8,350 nucleotides of DNA, taken from Actinomycetes bacterium. Lineage in GTDB: Bacteria > Actinomycetota > Acidimicrobiia > Spongiisociales > UBA5794. The stretch spans positions 1 to 8,350 of the forward strand of contig JAJRYI010000364.1 in assembly GCA_024275815.1 (NCBI GenBank). Direction: 5' to 3'. Positions 1 through 5,117 of the stretch are shown in pieces. A model generated the notes under the pieces. The model ran no database searches. It was not told where the DNA came from and saw nothing but the letters and a program-made list of their open reading frames with translations. Position numbers and translations under genes: made by a program. Positions within the stretch are counted from its first letter, which is position 1. The number at the start of each line of letters is the position of its first letter.

Positions 1-214
1 CTCGCTGTCGGCCGCGCGGCGCCTTCGCCTGCAGGGTCGAGAGTCGGTCGAAAGAGGCGGTCCAACCGGGTGAGAAACTGAGCCGTCTGTCACCGGGGAA
101 GCGTCGAAGCGCTGGCCTCCTCCCGGTGCGGCACGTCGAACCCTATCGCTGCCGTGGCGGTACCGGGTGCATTCCGCATGACGCGCGTCCTCCTCCTCCC
201 TGTGTGAGCACTGC

Positions 215-243
215 CCGTTCGATGAACGGTGAACGCTGAACGC
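215..243. promoter_or_regulatory. Candidate operator: palindrome plus three TGAACG heptamers
   Basis: CCGTTC-GAT-GAACGG (215-229) is a perfect palindrome with 6-bp arms and a 3-nt spacer. Its right arm is also the first of three directly repeated heptamers, TGAACGG, TGAACGC and TGAACGC (223-229, 230-236, 237-243). A further CGTTC lies at 282-286. Phased half-sites just upstream of an operon are typical of a transcription-factor binding region. The regulator is unknown and function is inferred. Confidence 0.35.
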
Positions 244-260
244 TCCTACTGATGCCGCAC

Positions 261-300
261 TTCTTTACGATTTGCAAAACGCGTTCGTTTCCACGAATCT
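261..300 (+). promoter_or_regulatory. Probable promoter/operator zone of the importer operon
   Basis: This A/T-richer stretch lies 25-64 nt upstream of the first permease start. It contains three small symmetric sites: TTTGCAAA (271-278), AACGCGTT (278-285), and TTCGT/ACGAA (284-288 and 293-297, 4-nt spacer). TTGCAA (272-277) could act as a -35 element, but the hexamer 17 nt further on (GAATCT, 295-300) is a poor -10, so the exact promoter is not resolved. The location and overlapping palindromes suggest transcription starts here under control by a regulator. Confidence 0.3.
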
Positions 301-324
301 GCTCCTTGTGACAGGCACCGCGCG

Positions 325-1527
325 ATGACCAATGGCCTTTCCCCGCGGCAGCGCAGGGGCCTCGCCTACAGCATTCCAGTGTTGGCGGTAGTCGCCGCGC
401 TCATCTTCGGTGCCGTCATGCTCGTTCTTCTCGGAGCGAACCCCATCGAGGCGTACGTCGAGATGTTCAAAGGCGCGTTCGGTTCCGCTGATGCGCTGAT
501 CGCGACGATCCTCAAGGCCACTCCGTTGCTGTTCGTCGGTGTCGGCATCGTCATCGCTTTCCGGGCGGGGGTCATCAACATCGGTGCTGAGGGTCAGATG
601 GTGCTCGGTGGCCTCTTCGCGACGATGGCTGCTCTCTACCTGCCAGAGATGCCGTCCATCATCATGATCCCTGTCGTGCTCATCGCAGGTATCGCAGGGG
701 GTGCGTTGTGGGGCTGGATTCCGGGAGCGCTCAAGGCTTACTACCGGGTGAACGAGATCCTGAGCACCATCATGTTGAACATCGTTGCAGTGCAACTGAT
801 GAGCTATCTGCTGCGGGGACCACTGATCGACCCTGCCGAGATAGAGCGCGGAACACGTATCCCACAGACTGAGCGTCTCGCCCCGTCGGCGGACCTTCCA
901 CTCATCTTCGGAAGTGACCGTCTCCACATCGGGCCGGTCCTTGCGATCCTCTCGGCCATCGCCGCGTACTACCTCCTGTGGCGGACACCACTCGGCTACC
1001 GGCTCAGGGCTGTCGGCCTCTCCGAAGATGCGGCGAAGTACGCCGGGATCCCCGTGCGGCGAACGATCGCACTTGCGCTCACGCTTTCGGGTGCGCTCGC
1101 TGGACTCGCCGGTGCGGTCCTCGTCTTCGGGAGCGAGAGCCACAGGATGGTCACGGACGGCTCCACGCTCGGGTTCACTGGAGGAGCAGGCTTCAACGGC
1201 ATCGTCGCAGCGCTGCTCGGTGGGCTCCATCCGTTGTGGACGATCCCGGCATCGTTCCTCTTCGGTGGGCTCATCGTCGGTGGTCAGGCACTGCAGCGGG
1301 CCGTGCAGGTACCGTCGGCGCTCATCATCGCCCTCAACGGGCTTGTCGTGATCTTCGTCGTTGCTGCGGATCGCTATCGAGCGAAGCTCCTGGCGGTCGA
1401 TGAGTGGGATGAGCAGACGGTCGAAGGTGACGACGCACCGGGTGAAGGTGATCTCGCAGCTCTCGGTTCAGTGCAGGATCACGGGCCTGACGGATCTGGT
1501 GGCGTTGATCCGGAGGAGCCGGCATGA
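325..1527 (+). CDS. BMP/nucleoside-type ABC transporter permease (NupP/YufP-like)
   Basis: One of two membrane subunits of the importer, in the cytoplasmic membrane. The 400-residue product is strongly hydrophobic up to about residue 348 and fits the BPD_transp_2 permease family. Family hallmarks are NIGAEGQ at 85-91, the cytoplasmic coupling stretch around VNEILSTIMLN (142-152), and GLSEDAAKYAGIP (231-243). The first membrane segment begins near residue 14, so the ATG at 325 is the sensible start; the upstream in-frame stop at 250-252 is reached with no other start codon. Its ribosome site is weak (AGG at 313-315). The last ~50 residues form a hydrophilic, Asp/Glu/Gly-rich tail, longer than I expect for a family of roughly 350 residues. 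The gene overlaps the next permease by ATGA (1524-1527), indicating translational coupling. The family is confident; the substrate is not shown by this subunit. Confidence 0.93.
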   Translation: MTNGLSPRQRRGLAYSIPVLAVVAALIFGAVMLVLLGANPIEAYVEMFKGAFGSADALIATILKATPLLFVGVGIVIAFRAGVINIGAEGQMVLGGLFATMAALYLPEMPSIIMIPVVLIAGIAGGALWGWIPGALKAYYRVNEILSTIMLNIVAVQLMSYLLRGPLIDPAEIERGTRIPQTERLAPSADLPLIFGSDRLHIGPVLAILSAIAAYYLLWRTPLGYRLRAVGLSEDAAKYAGIPVRRTIALALTLSGALAGLAGAVLVFGSESHRMVTDGSTLGFTGGAGFNGIVAALLGGLHPLWTIPASFLFGGLIVGGQALQRAVQVPSALIIALNGLVVIFVVAADRYRAKLLAVDEWDEQTVEGDDAPGEGDLAALGSVQDHGPDGSGGVDPEEPA

Positions 1528-2456
1528 GCGAGATCTTCACCACTGCAGTGCTCGTTGCGGTCGTTGCTTCGGCGATCCGGCTCGCTGTTCCTCTGCTGCT
1601 CGCCGCACTTGGAGAAACATTCGGCCAGAGGAGCGGAGTTCTCAACCTCGGTGTGGACGGGATCATGTTGCTCGGTGCGTTCGCCGGCTACTACGCCGTG
1701 CTCAAGACCGGCGACGTCTGGCTCGGCCTTCTTTCGGGAGCCGTAGTCGGGTTCGTACTCGGCCTTGCATCGGCGGTGATCGCGGTGACGCTGAAAGCTG
1801 AGCAGGGCATCAGCGGAATCGGCGTGTACCTCTTCGGGTTGGGGATGAGCGATCTGCTGTTCCAGAAGCTCGTCGGGACGCCTATCCCGATCGAGACGTT
1901 TCCTCCCGTACGGATCCCGTTCCTCGTCGATATCCCGTTGATCGGTGACATGTTCTTCCGGCACAGCCTCGTTGTCTATCTGGCGTTCGCCGCGATCCCT
2001 CTTGCTACGTTCATCATCAACAAGACGACGTTCGGCATGAACATCCGCGCAGCAGGGGAGTATCCGGAGGCTGCCGACACGCTCGGTGTGAGCATCTCGC
2101 GTGTCAGGTACGCCACAGAGATCATCGGAGGGACCCTTGCGGGGATCGCCGGCGCTGTCCTCGCCATCTCCCTCGGCATCTTCCAGCAGAACCTCACCAA
2201 CGGGGCAGGGTTCATCGCCATCGCCCTCGTGTACTTCGGGGCGTGGCGCCCCACCGGTATCATGCTCGGAGCACTGCTGTTCGGTTTCGTCAACGCGCTG
2301 GTGCTCGAGCTCAAGACGTTGGAGATCATCCCACGTGATCTCTCCAACCTCTTTGCAATGGCACCAGCGTTGATCACGATCCTGGCCCTGGTTTTCGTTG
2401 CCAGGCGATTCCAACCACCTGCAGCATTGACCAAGCCGTTCACCAGAGGAAAATAG
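1524..2456 (+). CDS. BMP/nucleoside-type ABC transporter permease (NupQ/YufQ-like)
   Basis: The second membrane subunit, presumed to form a heterodimer with the preceding permease. It has 310 residues, a normal length for the family, and is hydrophobic throughout. Family motifs are RSGVLNLGVDGIMLLGAFAG (36-55), LKAEQGISGIG (90-100), AAGEYPEAADTLGVS (176-190), a likely cytoplasmic coupling loop, and NGAGFIAIALVYFGAW (226-241). The ATG at 1524 lies within the end of the upstream gene and has a good Shine-Dalgarno, GGAGGA, at 1512-1517. It ends KPFTRGK with a basic tail. A gap of 35 nt separates it from the lipoprotein gene, so all four genes are probably one transcript. Confidence 0.93.
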   Translation: MSEIFTTAVLVAVVASAIRLAVPLLLAALGETFGQRSGVLNLGVDGIMLLGAFAGYYAVLKTGDVWLGLLSGAVVGFVLGLASAVIAVTLKAEQGISGIGVYLFGLGMSDLLFQKLVGTPIPIETFPPVRIPFLVDIPLIGDMFFRHSLVVYLAFAAIPLATFIINKTTFGMNIRAAGEYPEAADTLGVSISRVRYATEIIGGTLAGIAGAVLAISLGIFQQNLTNGAGFIAIALVYFGAWRPTGIMLGALLFGFVNALVLELKTLEIIPRDLSNLFAMAPALITILALVFVARRFQPPAALTKPFTRGK

Positions 2457-2480
2457 GCGACCTACAGAGGTCCACGGAAA

Positions 2481-2486
2481 GAGGAG
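2481..2486 (+). promoter_or_regulatory. Shine-Dalgarno fixing a TTG start
   Basis: GAGGAG lies 5 nt before the TTG at 2492. The next codons give a typical lipoprotein signal start (MKKRSTKLAV), so the TTG rather than a downstream ATG is the initiation codon. Confidence 0.75.
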
Positions 2487-2491
2487 CAACC

Positions 2492-3463
2492 TTGAAGAAA
2501 CGAAGCACCAAGCTGGCAGTGTTGATCGCTGTCGTAGCGCTCATCGCTGCTGCGTGCAGCAGTGGCGGAGACGAAGCAGCGAGCGCGGATTTCCGGATCG
2601 CGATCGTCGCTCCGTCGGCATCGAACGACCTTGCCTTCACCCAGTCGATCGTCGACGCGGCGAACAAGCTCAAAGCAGACGGGATCATAGGAGAGGTCGC
2701 TGTCACCGACGGCACGTTCGTCGTAGACGACGCAGCAGTCGCCATCCGCGACTACGCATCCCAGGGATACGACCTCGTGATCGCTCACGGATCACAGTAC
2801 GGCGGTTCCCTCCAGGAGATCGCACCGGACTTCCCCGACACCTCCTTTGCATGGGGTACGTCGGCAGACACGTTCGGTCTCCCCAACGTGTACTCCTACG
2901 AGGCGGCCTCCGATCAGGGTGGACAGGTCATGGGGATCATGGCAGCAGCACTCTCGAAGACGGGCAAGATCGGCATCGTTGGTCCGATCGAGGTTGGCGA
3001 TGCCAAGCTCTACGTCGACGGATTCAAGCAAGGAGTCTTGTTCTACAAGCCCAACGCTGATGTGACGATCAACTACATCGACTCGTTCAGTGACGTGGCC
3101 CTGGCATCCGAAGCGGCACAGTCGTTGATCGGCGCCGGTGCCGACGTGTTGTCCGGTACTGCGCAGATGGTCGTTGGAGCCGTCGGTGTTGCCAAGTCTG
3201 AAGGTGTCCTGTGGTTCGGTACCCAGGCCAACCAGACGAGTCTCGCACCCGAGATCGTGGTCGCTTCGCAGGTGTACCACTGGGAGGTCATCCTCGAGGA
3301 GATGATCAACAACGTCAAGGACGGCAAGCTCGGTGGTGAGCTGTACAGCATCACCTTTGCCAACGATGGCCTCGTCATCGAGTACAACGACGGCTTCGAC
3401 CTGCCTGCCGATGTCAAGGAACTCGCTGAGAACGCGATCAAGTCGATGAAGGCGAACGGATAG
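2492..3463 (+). CDS. BMP-family substrate-binding lipoprotein of the importer
   Basis: Extracytoplasmic solute-binding component, lipid-anchored to the outer face of the membrane. The 323-residue product has a basic N-terminus (MKKRSTK), a hydrophobic core and a lipobox-like AAAC with the modified Cys at 22, followed by a Ser/Gly/acidic linker. The mature domain begins at about residue 33 (DFRIAIVAP) and follows the BMP/PnrA fold pattern: NDLAFTQS (45-52), ASQGYDLVIAHGSQYG (89-104), QGGQVMGIMAAALSKTGKI (142-160), YVDGFKQG (174-181), and ADVLSGTAQMVVGAV (217-231). In typical nucleoside-binding members I recall a FADQE-like motif and a GVDxDQ-like motif; here those places read YSYEAASDQ (134-142) and GTQANQ (243-248), so the ligand may not be a simple nucleoside. 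TTG start with a good ribosome site. A strong hairpin follows the stop codon and may favour accumulation of this protein over the ATPase. Confidence 0.9.
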   Translation: MKKRSTKLAVLIAVVALIAAACSSGGDEAASADFRIAIVAPSASNDLAFTQSIVDAANKLKADGIIGEVAVTDGTFVVDDAAVAIRDYASQGYDLVIAHGSQYGGSLQEIAPDFPDTSFAWGTSADTFGLPNVYSYEAASDQGGQVMGIMAAALSKTGKIGIVGPIEVGDAKLYVDGFKQGVLFYKPNADVTINYIDSFSDVALASEAAQSLIGAGADVLSGTAQMVVGAVGVAKSEGVLWFGTQANQTSLAPEIVVASQVYHWEVILEEMINNVKDGKLGGELYSITFANDGLVIEYNDGFDLPADVKELAENAIKSMKANG

Positions 3464-3472
3464 AACGAGCAA

Positions 3473-3506
3473 CTGTGGGGGAGGGTCTGAGGATCCTCCC
3501 CCACAG
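3473..3506 (+). promoter_or_regulatory. Intercistronic stem-loop between lipoprotein and ATPase genes
   Basis: CTGTGGGGGAGG (3473-3484) pairs perfectly with CCTCCCCCACAG (3495-3506). A G-U, a U-A and a C-G pair continue inward, giving a 15-bp stem closed by a UGAG loop (3488-3491). It starts 9 nt after the lipoprotein stop and ends 7 nt before the ATPase ribosome site. No T-run follows, so it is not a classical intrinsic terminator. It could be a partial terminator, an mRNA-stabilising or processing element, or a translational control. The structure is read directly; its effect is inferred. Confidence 0.7.
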
Positions 3507-3513
3507 CCTCGAC

Positions 3514-3518
3514 AGGAG
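3514..3518 (+). promoter_or_regulatory. Shine-Dalgarno fixing the GTG start of the ATPase
   Basis: AGGAG lies 6 nt before the GTG at 3525. The in-frame ATGs at 3540 and 3549 fall just before the first beta strand (MRGITKRFPG) and lack comparable ribosome sites. Confidence 0.65.
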
Positions 3519-3524
3519 AAACGT

Positions 3525-5099
3525 GTGACGGCTCGTCCGATGCTCGAGATGCGGGGGATCACGAAACGATTCCCGGGTGTGGTCGCGAACGATCGCGTCG
3601 ACTTCGACGTGTATCCAGGCGAAGTGCACTCGTTGCTCGGTGAGAACGGAGCCGGCAAGAGCACGCTCATGAAGGTCCTCTACGGCTTCTACCCGCCCGA
3701 CGAGGGAGAGGTCCTCATCGACGGCGAGGTCGTCGTGATCGATAGCCCGACGGCTGCCATCGATCACGGGATCGGGATGATCCACCAGCACTTCATGCTG
3801 GTCCCAACACTCACGGTGGCCGAGAACGTCGCGTTGGGTCTCAAGTCGAGTCGTGGGTTCATGACGGACCTCGACGTCGTGTCGAAGCGGATAGTCGAGC
3901 TCGCCGATGAGTACGGTCTCGAGATCGATCCGTCGGCACTCATCTGGCAGCTCTCGGTGGGGGCACGTCAGCGTGTTGAGATCATCAAGGCGCTCTACCG
4001 CGACGCCCGCCTCCTCATCCTCGATGAGCCGACTGCGGTTCTCACACCTCAGGAGGTCGATCAGCTCTTCGTGACGTTGCGTCAGCTCGTCGATGACGGT
4101 CGGGGCCTGATCTTCATCTCGCACAAGCTCCACGAAGTGCTCGCATTGAGCACCCGGATCACGGTGTTGCGCAACGGCTCGGTGACCGGCGAGGTGCCGG
4201 TCGAGGGAGCGACGCGCGAGAGCCTCGCGAACCTGATGGTGGGACGTGCGGTGAAGCTCATCCCGGACAAGCTCCCGGCCGACCCCGGCGACGTCGCGCT
4301 CGAGATCCGGAACCTCACCGTCATGGGTGACAGGGGTCTGGTCGCCGTCGATCATCTGGATCTCGACGTTCGCCGCGGCGAGATCCTCGGCATCGCTGGG
4401 GTGTCGGGCAACGGACAGCGTGAGCTTGCCGAGACGATCGCCGGCCTGCGCACACCCGAGAGTGGGACGATCAAGGTCGCGAGCATCGATGTCACCGGTG
4501 CCCACCCGAGGAAGGTTCGTGAGGCCGGCCTCGCTTACGTTCCCGAGGAGCGGATGCGCGAGGGTGCGATCGCGGAGTTCACCGTGTGGGAGAACCTTCT
4601 CCTCATCGACCATGCAAGCCCCGACTACCTCAAACACGGCTTGTTCGACTTCGCCACGATCAAGGACCATGCGAACGAGCTCGTCGAGGCGTTCGACGTT
4701 CGCACACCGTCGGTCGATACGCCCTGTGGGAGTCTCTCGGGCGGCAACATCCAGAAAGTGATCATGGCGAGGGAACTCTCCTCGTCACCGATCGTGCTCG
4801 TCGCCTCCCAGCCGACGCGGGGTGTCGACATCGGGGCAGCCGAGTACATCCACCGTCGGCTCATCGACAAGAGGAACAAGCTGACGGACGCCGAGTTCAT
4901 CCAGCAGGCCCTTGTCGACCGCCGAAACGCGTGCACGGCCATCCTGATGATCTCGGAGGACCTCGACGAGGTGTTCGGGCTGTCCGACCGCATCGCGGTC
5001 CTCTACGAGGGCAAGATCATGGCCATCGTCGACCCCGATACCGCAACCCGTGAGGAAGTCGGTCTCCTCATGGCTGGTGTGAAACCCAACGACGGGTAG
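3525..5099 (+). CDS. Double-domain ABC transporter ATPase (NupO/YufO-like)
   Basis: Cytoplasmic ATPase subunit with two fused nucleotide-binding domains, 524 residues. Domain 1 is intact: Walker A GENGAGKS (39-46), Q-loop Gln at 88, signature LSVGA (143-147), Walker B LLILDE (163-168) and switch His at 200. Domain 2 looks like a degenerate ATP site: the P-loop reads GVSGNGQR (292-299) with no Lys, the signature LSGGN (404-408) is good, Walker B is followed by Gln429 rather than Glu, and Glu478 replaces the switch His. Such asymmetry is usual in this family, so one composite site probably hydrolyses ATP. After the D-loop there is an apparent 17-residue tandem repeat: residues 439-451 resemble 456-468, which likely explains a length somewhat above the usual ~505-515. 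GTG start. This is the last gene of the importer operon; its stop codon lies inside a hairpin shared with the convergent gene. Confidence 0.95.
   Translation: MTARPMLEMRGITKRFPGVVANDRVDFDVYPGEVHSLLGENGAGKSTLMKVLYGFYPPDEGEVLIDGEVVVIDSPTAAIDHGIGMIHQHFMLVPTLTVAENVALGLKSSRGFMTDLDVVSKRIVELADEYGLEIDPSALIWQLSVGARQRVEIIKALYRDARLLILDEPTAVLTPQEVDQLFVTLRQLVDDGRGLIFISHKLHEVLALSTRITVLRNGSVTGEVPVEGATRESLANLMVGRAVKLIPDKLPADPGDVALEIRNLTVMGDRGLVAVDHLDLDVRRGEILGIAGVSGNGQRELAETIAGLRTPESGTIKVASIDVTGAHPRKVREAGLAYVPEERMREGAIAEFTVWENLLLIDHASPDYLKHGLFDFATIKDHANELVEAFDVRTPSVDTPCGSLSGGNIQKVIMARELSSSPIVLVASQPTRGVDIGAAEYIHRRLIDKRNKLTDAEFIQQALVDRRNACTAILMISEDLDEVFGLSDRIAVLYEGKIMAIVDPDTATREEVGLLMAGVKPNDG
4839..4940 (+). 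repeat. Intragenic tandem duplication (two 51-bp units) in the ATPase gene
   Basis: Two units of 17 codons start at 4839 and 4890. Their first 13 residues are AEYIHRRLIDKRN and AEFIQQALVDRRN, with 7 identities and several conservative changes; at the DNA level I count about 25 of 39 bases identical. In relatives as I recall them, a single AxEYIHRRL-type helix runs directly into the strand before the switch His position. The second copy is therefore probably an old in-frame duplication. Confidence 0.55.
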
Positions 5100-5109
5100 C
5101 TCACCCGTC
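5091..5109. terminator. Possible bidirectional terminator hairpin between convergent genes
   Basis: GACGGGT (5091-5097) and ACCCGTC (5103-5109) are perfect 7-bp inverted arms around a 5-nt loop. The hairpin contains the ATPase stop codon (5097-5099) and lies just beyond the stop of the Mo-hydroxylase gene (5118-5120 on the + strand). No T-tract follows on either strand, so any termination would be weak or of a non-canonical type. The position between two convergent operons supports the call. Confidence 0.4.
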
Positions 5110-5117
5110 CAACACGG

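Larger units (their letters stand above)
1..324. other. Leader region upstream of the importer operon, no convincing gene
   Basis: No reading frame here looks like a conserved protein. A + frame is open from the edge to a TGA at 237-239, but its product is Arg/Pro-rich and low in complexity. On the - strand a 29-codon frame (179 to 90) follows a strong Shine-Dalgarno-like run (188-200) and overlaps, by GTGA, a GTG frame (from 93) that leaves the window; this is discussed as a finding. An imperfect hairpin, CCGGGTGA (66-73) with TCACCGG (90-96), is visible. The last 60 bases are less GC-rich than the rest and probably hold the importer promoter. I did not recognise any riboswitch or structured RNA class. 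Confidence 0.5.

Noticed and set aside
60..150. Possible riboswitch or RNase P-like RNA around GGGTGAGAAACTGAG
   Set aside because: Compared from memory with cobalamin, purine, glycine, guanidine and Moco riboswitches and RNase P; the conserved cores are not present.
3..239. + strand frame open from the left edge as the end of an upstream gene
   Set aside because: Product is rich in Arg, Pro, Gly and Cys with no recognisable fold or motif; probably chance.
265..1230. A 321-codon - strand open frame opposite the first permease
   Set aside because: Antisense shadow of a conserved membrane protein, with no motif and no plausible operon context.
1479..2489. A 336-codon - strand open frame opposite the second permease
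   Set aside because: Charged low-complexity product that mirrors the permease codons; no family resemblance.
3438..4670. A 410-codon - strand open frame opposite the ATPase gene
   Set aside because: It lies antisense to an unmistakable ABC ATPase, has an Asp/Glu/Arg/His-rich composition typical of antisense frames in GC-rich genes, and shows no recognisable motif.
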